Made by a program: the position numbers and the translations under genes. This document shows, piece by piece, positions 46,258 through 55,867 of a stretch of 64,000 nucleotides of DNA (position 1 is the first letter of the stretch; each line of letters opens with the position of its first letter). Where the stretch lies: positions 5,642,001 through 5,706,000 of the forward strand of contig NZ_JADOUF010000001.1 of the NCBI RefSeq assembly GCF_015751905.1, in the 5' to 3' direction. This DNA comes from Longispora fulva. Its GTDB lineage: Bacteria > Actinomycetota > Actinomycetes > Mycobacteriales > Micromonosporaceae. The notes beneath the pieces were generated by a model that was given only the letters and a program-made list of their open reading frames with translations, was not told the DNA's origin and did not search any database.

Positions 46258-47640
46258 TCAGCCCCTGATGGCCAGGATCCAGGAGTAGAGGCCCCAGACC
46301 CACGCGGCGAGCGGCACCACGGCCAGGATCAACAGGATCTCGACGACGTCCAGGACCCGGCCCCACACCGGGGAGATCCGCCGTCCGGCGACGCCGAGCC
46401 CGTACCCCAGGCTGACCCCGGCGACGACCAGCAGCCCGACCAGGACCCCGGCGAGCCGGAGCTGCACCGAAGCCGCCGCGAACGTGGCCACCGCGACCAG
46501 CCCCAGCCCGACCGCGCCGGCGACCAGCAAGGGCACCCGCTGCGCCCAGCCGGGGAACACCCGCGACTGGGTGAGCAGCACCAGGGACACCACGAGGCCG
46601 AGCAGCACGCCGGGCGGGCCGCCGCCGAGCACCACCAGGCAGAGGACGCCGAGGCCGGTGGCGGCGACCCCGCCGAGCAGCCCCGCCAGGTACCGGTCGG
46701 CGGAGTCCGCGCCCCGGCGGACCCGCGCGCCGTCCACGGTGCCGGTGTCGTCGCGCAGGTCCGCCGGCCCGGTCGGGACGGACGGCACGGGCAGCCTCGC
46801 GAGCCGGTACGCGTTCATCGGCAGCGACGGCAACGCGAGCACCAGGATCGCGGCCACCATGGCGGCACCCCCGGCGGCGGTGACCCCGCCGAACAGCACC
46901 CCGGCCAGCGCGCCGGTCAGAAACATGACAGCGACGATCCCCGCTCCGGCGAACACCGGCGCGACGTCCCCGACCGCGATCGCGGCGAGGAGCACGAACA
47001 GCACCATGGCCGCCGCGCCGACCAGGGCGTTGAGCGCGGTGAGCCCGCCGACGGACGGGGCGAGGAGCAGCAGGCCGCCCACCGCGCCGTACCCGGCGGC
47101 GACCAGGCCGCACACCGCGCCCACCACGCTGTCCCCCACGGCGCGGGACAGCGCGGCCGCGAGCACGAGGAGCAGCACGCCCAGCCCGAGGCCGACCGCG
47201 CCGGCCACCAGCGTCGCGCCGGAGAACAGCAGGACGAGCAGCCCGCCGGCGAGGGCCGCGACGCCCAGGCAGACCGCGTAGCCGCGGGTGTGCGGGAGCC
47301 GCCACCGGCCGGACCGGTCCACTGTGGCGCTGGCGACGGCGTCGACCGCGTCGTCGTACACATAGTCCGGGGCGACCTGGGAACGTGGCGTCAGGTAGAG
47401 GATCTCCCCGTCGCGCAGCTCCAGTTGGGTCGCCGTGCGGCCGCTGTCGAGCACGTCGCCGCCGAGCCGGGACAGCACCCAGCCGCCCTGGGAGGAGCCG
47501 TCGTCGGCGAGGTCCGATCCCGCGTACCGCAGCAGGGTGGGCAGCATGTCCGCGAACGGGACGTCACCGGGCAGCGAGACGTCCAGCCGGGAATTCGGAG
47601 CCTTGACGGTGATGCGACACAGCCCCGCCGTGACCGCCAT
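46258..47640 (-). CDS. eccD: Type VII secretion integral membrane protein EccD
   Basis: The 460-residue protein has an N-terminal ubiquitin-like domain (CRITVKAPNSRLDVSLPGDV, residues about 5-85) followed by eleven predicted membrane helices, matching EccD. It would form the membrane core of an ESX (type VII) secretion system. It is divergent from eccC with an 86-bp gap. An alternative start five codons upstream (MEWGS) is less likely. No eccB, eccE, mycosin or WXG100 genes are seen in this window, so other components must be elsewhere. Confidence 0.88.
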   Translation of the reverse strand: MAVTAGLCRITVKAPNSRLDVSLPGDVPFADMLPTLLRYAGSDLADDGSSQGGWVLSRLGGDVLDSGRTATQLELRDGEILYLTPRSQVAPDYVYDDAVDAVASATVDRSGRWRLPHTRGYAVCLGVAALAGGLLVLLFSGATLVAGAVGLGLGVLLLVLAAALSRAVGDSVVGAVCGLVAAGYGAVGGLLLLAPSVGGLTALNALVGAAAMVLFVLLAAIAVGDVAPVFAGAGIVAVMFLTGALAGVLFGGVTAAGGAAMVAAILVLALPSLPMNAYRLARLPVPSVPTGPADLRDDTGTVDGARVRRGADSADRYLAGLLGGVAATGLGVLCLVVLGGGPPGVLLGLVVSLVLLTQSRVFPGWAQRVPLLVAGAVGLGLVAVATFAAASVQLRLAGVLVGLLVVAGVSLGYGLGVAGRRISPVWGRVLDVVEILLILAVVPLAAWVWGLYSWILAIRG

Positions 47641-47726
47641 CGATCCCCACTCCATTCCGCGCGCACTCCCGTCCGTCGGCCTGACTTGCCGAGAGTACCT
47701 AGTATGTCCAAGTCCGAGGAGGTGGC

Positions 47727-50700
47727 ATGGGGACCGTCCTGTTCCGTAGACCGGCGCGGCAGGCCGGGCCGCAGATCCCGCGCGGGGAGCTGGTGCTCGA
47801 GGCCCCGCCGGACCTGCCGGCGCCCAGTCAGAAGGGGCTCGGCCAGATCCTGATGATCCTGCCGATGCTCGCCGGCATGGGCGCGATGATGTTCATGTAC
47901 GCGGGCAGGGGCGGCGGCAACTCCGCCATCCCGTGGATCACCGGCGGCCTGTTCGGCATCTCGATGCTGGGCATGGGCATGAGCCAGTTCACGAGTGGCG
48001 GCGGGGAGAGCAGGGCCGCGCTCAACCATGCCCGGCGCGACTACATGCGCTACCTGGCCCAGATGCGCAAGCGGGCCCGCAAGGCCAGTACCCAGCAGCG
48101 TGAGGCCCTGCGGTGGCGCCAGCCGGAGCCGGATTCCCTGTGGTCGATCGCCGCGTCCTCGCGGCTTTGGGAGCGCCGGGCCACGGACAGCGACTTCGGC
48201 GAGACCAGGGTGGCGGTGGGCCCGCAGAAGCTCGCCGTCCAGCTGGTCACGCCGGAGACCAGACCGGTCGAGGACCTGGAGCCGATGAGCGCGATCGCGT
48301 TGCGCCGGTTCGTCCGCACCCACGCGACGGTGCCGGACGTGCCGATGGCGCTGTCGGTCCGGTCGTTCAGCCGGCTGGTGTTCCGGGGCGAGCGCGCGGT
48401 CTCGATGGACCTGGTCCGGTCGATGCTGTGCCAGCTGGCGACGTTCCACTCGCCGGAGGACCTGCGGATCGCCGTCGTGACCAACACCCAGCGGGTCGCC
48501 GAGTGGTCGTGGGTGAAGTGGCTGCCGCACGCGCTGCACGAGGGTCGCGGCGACGCCGCCGGCCCGCTGCGGACGGTGTTCAGCAGCCTGGAGGAGCTGG
48601 AGGACCTGTTCGGCGACGAGGTGTCCGGCCGGCCGCGGCACGCGCCGGACCAGAAGCCGATCACGACCCAACCGCATCTCGTCGTCGTCCTCGACGGCGG
48701 GGACTCCCCGCCGAGCTGCCACCTGGCCGGCCGGGGCCTGAAGGGCACGACGGTGCTGGACCTGTCGGGGGCCACCCCCCGGCACGGCTGGCCCGGCCTG
48801 CTGCCGCTGGACGTGACGGCGGCCTCGGTGCAGGGGGTGCGGGGCGAGCGGGTCATCCCGCTGGGCGTCCCGGACCGGATGACGCTGGCCCAGGCGGAGG
48901 GCCTGGCCCGACAGCTCGCGCCGTACCGGCTGTCGTTCCAGACCGCCGGCGGGCGGGGGGACGAGGCGCTGAACGTGGCGACCGAGCTGCCGGACCTGCT
49001 CGGCGTGGCCGACGCGGCCAAGGTCGATCCGCGCCGGAGCTGGCATCCCAGGCCGAACCGCGAGAAGCTGCGGATCCCGCTCGGCGTGGGCCCCGACGGC
49101 GTCCCGGTCGACCTGGACATCAAGGAGGCAGCGCAGGAGGGCATGGGCCCGCACGGCCTGATCATCGGCGCCACCGGATCCGGCAAGTCGGAGCTGCTGC
49201 GCACGATCGTGGCGGCGCTCGCGATCAACCACTCGTCCGAGGAGGTCAACTTCGTCCTCGTCGACTTCAAGGGCGGTGCGACGTTCGCGTCGCTGGACGT
49301 GCTGCCGCACACCAGCGCCGTGATCACCAACCTGTCCGACGAGTTGGCGATGGTCGACCGCATGCACGACGCCATCGCCGGCGAGATGACCCGGCGGCAG
49401 GAGCTGCTGCGCTCGGCCGGCAACTACGTCTCCCGGTACGAGTACGAGAAGGCCCGCCTCGCCGGTGAGCCCCTCGCCCCGCTGCCGACCCTGTTGATGA
49501 TCTGCGACGAGTTCTCCGAGATGCTCGCGGCCAAGCCCGACTTCATCGACCTGTTCGTCCAGATCGGACGGATCGGCCGGTCGATCGGCGTGCACCTGCT
49601 GCTGGCCTCCCAGCGGTTGGAGGAGGGCAAGCTGCGCGGCCTGGACACGTACCTGTCGTACCGGATCGGGCTGCGGACCTTCTCCGCCGTGGAGTCCCGG
49701 ATCGTCCTCGGCGTCAACGACGCGTACGAGCTGCCCAACGCCCCCGGCCACGGCTACCTGAAGTCCGACACGACGACGATGCACCGTTTCCGCGGCGCGT
49801 ACGTGTCGGGGCCGTACCGGCCGGCCGGCGCGCGGGCCCGGTCGCACACCCAGCTGCACCGCCGGATCGTGCCGTACGACGTGGCCTACGTGCCCGTCCC
49901 CGACCCGCCGGCCGACGTGCCGGCGCCGTTCGAGGCGGTGGCGGCGCACGGCAAGGAGACGTCCATGCTCGACGTGATCGTGGACCGGTTGCGTGGCCAG
50001 GGCCCGCCAGCCCACCAGGTGTGGCTGCCGCCGCTGTCGGAGCCGCCGACGATCGCCGAGCTGCTCCCGCCGCTGGTCGCCGACCCGCTGCGCGGCCTGG
50101 CCCCGGCGGAGCGGACGCCCCGGCTCGCCGTGCCGGTCGGCATCGTGGACAAGCCGTTCGAGCAGCGCCGCGACCCGATGTGCCTGGAGTTGGACGGCGC
50201 GGGCGGCCACGTGGTCATCGTCGGCGGACCGCAGTCGGGCAAGTCCACGATGCTGCGGTCGCTGCTGGTCTCGCTGGCGTTGACGCACACCCCGCGCGAG
50301 GCCCAGTTCTACTGCGTCGACTTCGGCGGCGGCACCCTGACGACGTTGCGGGACCTGCCGCACGTCAGCGGGGTGTCCACCCGGGTGGACGTCGACGGCA
50401 TCCGGCGGACGATCGCGGAGGTCACCTCGCTGCTCGACGCGCGGGAGGCCCGGTTCACGGCGGCGGGCGTCGACTCGATGGCCACGTACCGGCGGCGGCG
50501 CGACGCCGGCGAGTTCGCCGACGACCCGTTCGGGGACGTGTTCCTGGTGGTGGACGGCTGGGGCGCGTTCAAGCAGGAGTACGAGAACTTCGAGCAGACC
50601 TTCGCCAACCTCGGCGGCCGGGGCCTCGGCTTCGGCGTGCACCTGGTGCTCACCGCCACCCGGTGGGCCGAGGTGCGCCTCGCGATGCGCGACCTGTTCG

Positions 50701-51683
50701 GCACGAAGGTCGAGCTGCGGCTCGGCGACCCCGGCGAGTCGGAGCTGGACCGCCGGGCCGCGGCGAACGTGCCCGAGCGCTCCCCCGGCCGCGGCGTGAC
50801 GAAGGAGAAGCTGCACTTCCTGACGGCGATTCCGCGGATGGACGGCAGAAGGGCCGTCGACGACCTGGCCGACGGCGTGGCGGGCCTGGTCGCGGCTGTC
50901 CGGGCGGCGTGGCCCGGCCGGACGGCCCCCAAGGTCCGGCTGCTCCCGGAGCGGCTGCACGTCTCCGAGCTGCCGACCGCGCGGGCCGGGGAGGGCATCC
51001 CGATCGGGATCAACGAGACGGCGCTCGCCCCGGTGCTGCTCGACATGGCCGCCGAACCGCACCTGATCGTGTTCGGCGACGCCGAGTGCGGCAAGAGCAG
51101 CCTGCTGCGCCTGATCGGGCAGACCGTCACCCGGCAGTACCCGCCGGAGCGGGCGCGGCTCATCGTCGCCGACTACCGGCGGTCCCTGCTCGGCCAGTTC
51201 AACCCCGACCACCTTCTGGGGTACGCGCCGTCGGGCACCGCCCTGACCGACATCCTCGGCTCGGTCAGGGCCGCGATGGCCGACCGGCTGCCCGGCCCGG
51301 ACGTCACCCCGCACCAGTTGCGCGACCGCAGCTGGTGGCACGGGCCGGACGTCTACCTGCTCGTCGACGACTACGACCTGGTCGCCGGGGCCGGCGGCAA
51401 CCCGTTGACGCTCCTGTCGGAGTACCTGCCGCAGGCCCGCGACCTCGGGCTGCACCTGATCATCACCCGCCGGATGGGCGGCGCGAGCCGCGCGCTGTAC
51501 GACCCGGTGATCCAGCGGCTCCGCGAGCTGGACTGCCCGGGGCTGATGATGTCGGGCAACCGGGACGAGGGCGCGCTGTTCGGCAACCTGAAGCCGAGCC
51601 AGCTGCCCCCGGGCCGGGGCACGCTGATCCGCCGCCGCGACGGCGCGAACCTGATCCAGACAGCGTGGTCCGACCCCTCGTAA
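47727..51683 (+). CDS. eccC: Type VII secretion ATPase EccC (three FtsK/SpoIIIE-type domains)
   Basis: This 1318-residue single-chain EccC drives substrate export. Two membrane helices (near 40-80) precede three nucleotide-binding domains with Walker A loops GATGSGKSELLRTIVAAL (around residue 480), GGPQSGKSTMLRSLLVSL (around 830) and GDAECGKSSLLRLIG (around 1115). The Walker B is LLMICDEFSEML in domain 1 and VFLVVDGWGAF in domain 2, where the usual aspartate is kept. The last domain ends with GRGTLIRRRDGANLIQTA. A dispersed repeat starts 5 bp after its stop. Its substrates are unknown. Confidence 0.93.
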   Translation: MGTVLFRRPARQAGPQIPRGELVLEAPPDLPAPSQKGLGQILMILPMLAGMGAMMFMYAGRGGGNSAIPWITGGLFGISMLGMGMSQFTSGGGESRAALNHARRDYMRYLAQMRKRARKASTQQREALRWRQPEPDSLWSIAASSRLWERRATDSDFGETRVAVGPQKLAVQLVTPETRPVEDLEPMSAIALRRFVRTHATVPDVPMALSVRSFSRLVFRGERAVSMDLVRSMLCQLATFHSPEDLRIAVVTNTQRVAEWSWVKWLPHALHEGRGDAAGPLRTVFSSLEELEDLFGDEVSGRPRHAPDQKPITTQPHLVVVLDGGDSPPSCHLAGRGLKGTTVLDLSGATPRHGWPGLLPLDVTAASVQGVRGERVIPLGVPDRMTLAQAEGLARQLAPYRLSFQTAGGRGDEALNVATELPDLLGVADAAKVDPRRSWHPRPNREKLRIPLGVGPDGVPVDLDIKEAAQEGMGPHGLIIGATGSGKSELLRTIVAALAINHSSEEVNFVLVDFKGGATFASLDVLPHTSAVITNLSDELAMVDRMHDAIAGEMTRRQELLRSAGNYVSRYEYEKARLAGEPLAPLPTLLMICDEFSEMLAAKPDFIDLFVQIGRIGRSIGVHLLLASQRLEEGKLRGLDTYLSYRIGLRTFSAVESRIVLGVNDAYELPNAPGHGYLKSDTTTMHRFRGAYVSGPYRPAGARARSHTQLHRRIVPYDVAYVPVPDPPADVPAPFEAVAAHGKETSMLDVIVDRLRGQGPPAHQVWLPPLSEPPTIAELLPPLVADPLRGLAPAERTPRLAVPVGIVDKPFEQRRDPMCLELDGAGGHVVIVGGPQSGKSTMLRSLLVSLALTHTPREAQFYCVDFGGGTLTTLRDLPHVSGVSTRVDVDGIRRTIAEVTSLLDAREARFTAAGVDSMATYRRRRDAGEFADDPFGDVFLVVDGWGAFKQEYENFEQTFANLGGRGLGFGVHLVLTATRWAEVRLAMRDLFGTKVELRLGDPGESELDRRAAANVPERSPGRGVTKEKLHFLTAIPRMDGRRAVDDLADGVAGLVAAVRAAWPGRTAPKVRLLPERLHVSELPTARAGEGIPIGINETALAPVLLDMAAEPHLIVFGDAECGKSSLLRLIGQTVTRQYPPERARLIVADYRRSLLGQFNPDHLLGYAPSGTALTDILGSVRAAMADRLPGPDVTPHQLRDRSWWHGPDVYLLVDDYDLVAGAGGNPLTLLSEYLPQARDLGLHLIITRRMGGASRALYDPVIQRLRELDCPGLMMSGNRDEGALFGNLKPSQLPPGRGTLIRRRDGANLIQTAWSDPS

Positions 51684-51687
51684 GGTT

Positions 51688-51805
51688 TTGATCTAGACAT
51701 CTTGGCCCGCTGAGGGCGGGGAGGCGAAGGCTGAGGGGTTCCCGCATACCGGTGTTGTATGCGGGGTTCCCGACAACGCACGCATCGTCGTCCTCAGCGG
51801 GCCCC
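51688..51805 (+). repeat. Dispersed structured repeat, copy 2
   Basis: This is the second copy of the element at 16134-16251. The outer stem is 51706-51718 with 51789-51801 (one G-T wobble). The inner hairpin is CCCGCATA (51741-51748) with TATGCGGG (51758-51765), closing the same CCGGTGTTG loop. Inner-stem bases differ from copy 1 in a way that partly preserves pairing: G-C in copy 1 is C-G here, and a T-G pair becomes G-C. The copy sits between the eccC stop and the CGNR gene start. Confidence 0.85.
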
Positions 51806-51830
51806 GTCCACCCCTGGCTACTCTGGGGGG

Positions 51831-52403
51831 ATGACCAGTAACGTTCCTGACCGGCTGTGGCTTGTCGAGTCGTTGCTGAACTCCGTCGAGATCTACGAGA
51901 CCGGAGCGGACGATCTTCGCGATCTCGGAACTTTCCGACAGTGGCTGGGCGCGCACGCGGCACTCGCCGCCGAGCGCGGCCGGCCCGACACCGCCGCTCG
52001 GCTGGCCGCCGAGCCGGCCGAGGCCGACCTGACCCTGGCCCGCCGGCTGCGCGACGAGCTGCGCGCCGAGGCGCTCACCCACCACCGGGGCGGACCGGCC
52101 CGGGACCAGGCCGGGTTGCGCGCCGTCGCCGCCGAGCTGCCGTTGGTGGCGCACCTCCCTTTTCTGGTACCGGCAGGGGAGGGCACCCGGGCGGCCCTCG
52201 CCGAGGTGCTGGCCGATATCGTGCAGTCCGGCCCGGAATGGCACCGGGTGAAGATCTGCCCGGCCGACGACTGCCAGTGGGCGTACTACGACGCGTCGAA
52301 GAACTCCTCGCGCCGGTGGTGCTCGATGGAGATCTGCGGCAACCGGAACAAGACCAAGAAGTACCGACAACGACAGGCCGCACATGCCCCAGCCACTGAC
52401 TGA
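51831..52403 (+). CDS. CGNR zinc-finger / ABATE-domain regulator (190 aa)
   Basis: The first 130 residues form the helical ABATE-type domain (LRDLGTFRQWLGAHAALAAE, then ARRLRDELRAEALTHHRGGP). The C terminus has the CGNR zinc finger: KICPADDCQWAYYDASKNSS, then RRWCSMEICGNRNKTKKY, with four cysteines for zinc and the CGNR signature. Members are probable stress-related DNA-binding regulators. It overlaps the next gene by 20 bp. The ATG at 51831 follows GGGGGG, and the dispersed repeat lies immediately upstream, so transcription may start within or near it. Confidence 0.87.
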   Translation: MTSNVPDRLWLVESLLNSVEIYETGADDLRDLGTFRQWLGAHAALAAERGRPDTAARLAAEPAEADLTLARRLRDELRAEALTHHRGGPARDQAGLRAVAAELPLVAHLPFLVPAGEGTRAALAEVLADIVQSGPEWHRVKICPADDCQWAYYDASKNSSRRWCSMEICGNRNKTKKYRQRQAAHAPATD

Positions 52404-53568
52404 CGTCCTCGACGAGCTGCACGGGCAGCTCAGCGACCCCGATCGGCTGGTCAGGGCGGTGGCGGCGGGCAAGCGCCGGTCCGGTACCCCGAAATGGGTC
52501 CGCGCCGAGCTGCGGCCCGTCACACTCAAGGGCGTCCGCCGGCTCCAGGTCGTGGTGACCTCCGACCGGCCGCACACCCGCAACGTCGACTTCACCGACC
52601 CGGTCGTCGCCGAGCTGCTCGCCGAGCCGTTCGGCAACTGGCACGTCGAGACGGTGTCGGAGACCATCCAGCTCCGGGTGACGAAGAAGGGCGAGGCCCA
52701 GGTGTCCCGGCAGGCCGCAGCGCACACCGCCGTGACCAGCCACGACCGGGCCAAGGAGCACCTTTTGGCCCCCGACGACCCGATCTACCGACTGATCGGC
52801 GGCAACGCGGCCAAGCGCCGCCAGGTCGACGCGTTCCTCCGGGCGCTCGACGCGACCCTGGGCCGCCGCGCCACCCACGACCAGCCGTCCGCGGCGCCCA
52901 ACGGCCCCGTCGCGCCCGGTGGACCCGCCGGCGATGTGCCGATCCGCGGCGAGGACGTTCGACCGTTGCGGATCGTGGACCTGGGCTGCGGGAACGCCTA
53001 CCTGACGTTCGCCGCGTACCGGTACCTCACCTCCCAGGGCATCGCCGCCGAGCTGATCGGCGTGGACGTCCGCGCCGACCAGCGCGACCGCAACACCGCG
53101 CTCGCGGCGGAGCTCGGCTGGGCGGACAAGGTCCGGTTCGTCGCCGGCACCATCCTCGACGCCCCGGTCGAATCCGCCGATGTCGTGCTCGCGCTGCACG
53201 CCTGCGACACGGCCACCGACGAGGCGCTGGCCCGGGCGGTCGGCTGGGGGGCCGAGCACATCCTGGTCGCCCCGTGCTGCCACCACGACATCGCCACCCA
53301 GCTGCGGAAGCACCCGTCGCCGCTGGTCGGGCAGCCGATCCTCCGGGAACGGTTCGCCGACGTGCTCACCGACAGCCTGCGTGCCCTGATTCTGCGCCAG
53401 CGGGGGTACAGGGTGGACGTCACCGAGTTCGTCGACTCCGCGCACACGCCGCGCAACCTGCTGCTCCGGGCGACCCGGGCGGGGGCGGCCACCGGGGGTG
53501 GCGAGTATGACGCGCTCGTCCGGGAGTGGGGCGTGACCCCGCACCTGGCGAAGCTGCTCGCGGAGTAG
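52384..53568 (+). CDS. SAM-dependent methyltransferase (METTL25/RRNAD1-like)
   Basis: This 394-residue protein has an N-terminal region of about 170 residues without a recognised domain, then a class I methyltransferase core: IVDLGCGNAYLTFAAYRYL (motif I), LIGVDVRADQRDRNTALAAE, LALHACDTATDEALARAVGW and ILVAPCCHHDIATQLRKHP. The HACDTATDEAL and APCCHH motifs are typical of a family related to RRNAD1/METTL25, where the substrate is probably RNA or unknown. It overlaps the CGNR regulator gene by 20 bp. Confidence 0.82.
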   Translation: MPQPLTDVLDELHGQLSDPDRLVRAVAAGKRRSGTPKWVRAELRPVTLKGVRRLQVVVTSDRPHTRNVDFTDPVVAELLAEPFGNWHVETVSETIQLRVTKKGEAQVSRQAAAHTAVTSHDRAKEHLLAPDDPIYRLIGGNAAKRRQVDAFLRALDATLGRRATHDQPSAAPNGPVAPGGPAGDVPIRGEDVRPLRIVDLGCGNAYLTFAAYRYLTSQGIAAELIGVDVRADQRDRNTALAAELGWADKVRFVAGTILDAPVESADVVLALHACDTATDEALARAVGWGAEHILVAPCCHHDIATQLRKHPSPLVGQPILRERFADVLTDSLRALILRQRGYRVDVTEFVDSAHTPRNLLLRATRAGAATGGGEYDALVREWGVTPHLAKLLAE

Positions 53569-53570
53569 AC

Positions 53571-53640
53571 CCCGGGTCACCCCGCCGGGCGGGAGTGGGC
53601 GCTGCGGCGCGGCCCCAGGTCACCCCGCTGGGCGGGGCCG
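53571..53640. repeat. Short direct repeat with hairpin potential between convergent genes
   Basis: CGGGTCACCCCGCCGGGCGGG (53573-53593) and CAGGTCACCCCGCTGGGCGGG (53616-53636) are near-identical. Each can form a small CCCCG/CGGGG hairpin and may help end transcription of the methyltransferase and copA. Confidence 0.45.
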
Positions 53641-53700
53641 GTGCTGCCGGGTCGGGCTCCTCCGTCATCGGATGATGGGGTTGATCTGGATCTGCGGGGG

Positions 53701-55866
53701 TCAGGCGCGCGGGGTGAAGCGGAACAGGCGGAGGCTGTTGCTGACCACCAGGACGCTCGACAGGGCCATCGCCGCGGCCGCGACCACCGGCGTGACCAGG
53801 CCCGCGACGGCCATCGGCAGCGCCACGAGGTTGTAGGAGAAGGCCCAGAACAGGTTCCCCTTGATCGTGCGCAGCGTGCTCCGGGACAACCGCAGCGCGT
53901 CGCCGGCGACCCGCAGATCGCCCCGCACCAGGGTCAGGTCGGCAGCGGCGATCGCCGCGTCGGTACCGGTGCCCATCGCGATGCCGAGGTCCGCCTGCGC
54001 GAGGGCGGCGGCGTCGTTGACCCCGTCACCGACCATCGCGACGACCTTGCCGGCCGCCTGGAGCCGCCGCACCTCCGCTACCTTGCCCGCCGGCAGCACC
54101 TCGGCGATCACGGTGTCGATCCCGACCTCCGCTGCGACCTTCTCGGCCGTGGCGCGGGCGTCGCCGGTGAGCAGGACGGGGGTGAGGCCGAGGGCGCGCA
54201 GGTCCGCGACCGCCCGGGCCGAGGTGTCCTTCACCCGGTCCTCGACCGTGATCGTGCCCTGGACTGCGTTGTCCCAGGCGACGAGGATGCCGTCGGCGTC
54301 GGTGGGGATGCCGTGGTCGCGGAGGAGCGCGGCCCGGCCGACGAGGACGCGGTGACCGTCCACTGTGCCGATCGCGCCGAGGCCCGGGAGGGACTGGAAG
54401 TCGGTGACCGGGTCGAGGAACGCTTCCTGGGTCGCCGGCACGTCGCTCACCCGGGCCGCCGCCCGCTTCCCGGCCTCGGCCGCGATGGCCCGCGCGATCG
54501 GATGCTCGGCGGCGTGTTCCACCGCCCCCGCGTACCGCAGCGTGTCGGGGTGCCCGGTCACCGACGTGACCGTCATCTGACCGGTCGTGACCGTGCCCGT
54601 CTTGTCCAGCAGCACGGTGTCGACCCGCCGGGTGGACTCCAGGATCTCCGGCCCCCGGATCAGGATGCCCAACTGGGCGCCCCGCCCGGTGCCCACCAGC
54701 AGAGCCGTCGGCGTCGCCAGCCCGAGGGCGCAGGGGCAGGCGATGATCAGCACGGCCACGGCCGCGGTGAACGCGCCGGTCAGTCCGTTGCCGCTCCCCC
54801 ACCAGAAGCCCAGGGTCGCTACGGCCAGCACCAGGACCACCGGGACGAACACCGCCGCGACCCGGTCGGCGAGCCGCTGCACCGGGGCCTTGCCGCTCTG
54901 CGCGTCGGCGACCATCCGGCTGAGCTGGGCGAGCTGGGTGTCGGCCCCGACCCGGGTGGCTCGGACGACGATCCGGCCACCGGCGTTGACGGTCGCCCCG
55001 ATGACGGTGTCGCCGGGCCCGACCTCGACGGGTACGGACTCCCCGGTCACGGCGCTGTTGTCGACGGCGCTGCCGCCCTCGGTGACCGTGCCGTCGGTCG
55101 CGACCTTCTCACCCGGCCGCACGACGAACAGGTCCCCGACGGCGAGCCGGTCGATCGGCACGGTCGAGCCGTCGAGCAGGGTGGCCTCCTTGGCGCCCAG
55201 CTCGGCGAGCGCCCGGAGCGCGACGCCGGCCTTCCGCTTGGCGCGGTGTTCGAAGTACCGGCCGGCGAGCAGGAACGTGGTCAGCGCGGCGCCGACCTCG
55301 AGGTAGAGGTGACTGCCGGTCGCGTCCCAACTCATCGACATCGTCATGCCGGATTCGCCGGCCCCGCCGAGGAACAGCGCCCACAGGCTCCAGGTGTAGG
55401 AGGCGACGACGCCGACGGAGATCAGGGTGTCCATCGTGGCCGCCGCGTGCCGCAGGTTGAGGAACGCCGCCCGGTGGAACGGCCACGCGCCCCAGGTCAC
55501 GACCGGGGTGGCGAGGGTCAGGGCCGCCCACTGCCAGTAGGTGAACTGGGCGGCCGGCACCATCGACAGGATCAGCACCGGGAGGGTGAGCAGGGCGGAA
55601 CCGATCAGACGGGTACGGCCATCGTCGGGCGTCCGCTCAACCGCTTCGGGGACCGGCGGCGCGGGCTCCCGGGCTGTGTACCCGGTCGCCTCCACGGTCG
55701 CGACCAGCTCGGCCACCGTGACCGGCGCGTCGAAGGACACCTTCGCCTTCTCGGTGGCGTAGTTGACCTGCGCGGTCACGCCGTCGAGCCGGTTGAGCTT
55801 CTTCTCGATCCGCGCCGCGCACGCCGCGCAGGTCATCCCGCCGATGTCGAGCAGAATCTCGGACAT
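53701..55866 (-). CDS. copA: Copper-exporting P1B-type ATPase
   Basis: This 721-residue pump has an N-terminal heavy-metal-binding domain with CAAC (GGMTCAACAARIEKKL, residues about 9-24), eight membrane helices, TGES (NSAVTGESVPVEVGPG), the ion-path motif ACPCALGLATPTALL, the phosphorylation site LLDKTGTVTTGQM, a HP motif (EHAAEHPIARAIAAEA), and hinge GDGVNDAAALAQADLG. These are CopA (CPC) features, so Cu(I) export is expected. The ATG at 55866 is preferred to a longer start at 55932. It is the last gene of the copper operon, 1 bp after the His-rich gene. Confidence 0.94.
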   Translation of the reverse strand: MSEILLDIGGMTCAACAARIEKKLNRLDGVTAQVNYATEKAKVSFDAPVTVAELVATVEATGYTAREPAPPVPEAVERTPDDGRTRLIGSALLTLPVLILSMVPAAQFTYWQWAALTLATPVVTWGAWPFHRAAFLNLRHAAATMDTLISVGVVASYTWSLWALFLGGAGESGMTMSMSWDATGSHLYLEVGAALTTFLLAGRYFEHRAKRKAGVALRALAELGAKEATLLDGSTVPIDRLAVGDLFVVRPGEKVATDGTVTEGGSAVDNSAVTGESVPVEVGPGDTVIGATVNAGGRIVVRATRVGADTQLAQLSRMVADAQSGKAPVQRLADRVAAVFVPVVLVLAVATLGFWWGSGNGLTGAFTAAVAVLIIACPCALGLATPTALLVGTGRGAQLGILIRGPEILESTRRVDTVLLDKTGTVTTGQMTVTSVTGHPDTLRYAGAVEHAAEHPIARAIAAEAGKRAAARVSDVPATQEAFLDPVTDFQSLPGLGAIGTVDGHRVLVGRAALLRDHGIPTDADGILVAWDNAVQGTITVEDRVKDTSARAVADLRALGLTPVLLTGDARATAEKVAAEVGIDTVIAEVLPAGKVAEVRRLQAAGKVVAMVGDGVNDAAALAQADLGIAMGTGTDAAIAAADLTLVRGDLRVAGDALRLSRSTLRTIKGNLFWAFSYNLVALPMAVAGLVTPVVAAAAMALSSVLVVSNSLRLFRFTPRA

Positions 55867-55867
55867 G

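Noticed and set aside
47391-51455. A 1354-codon open frame opposite eccC
   Set aside because: It is a shadow of the eccC coding strand in high-GC DNA. Its product is repetitive, Arg/Gln/Val-rich and has no family resemblance; eccC on the plus strand is clearly real.
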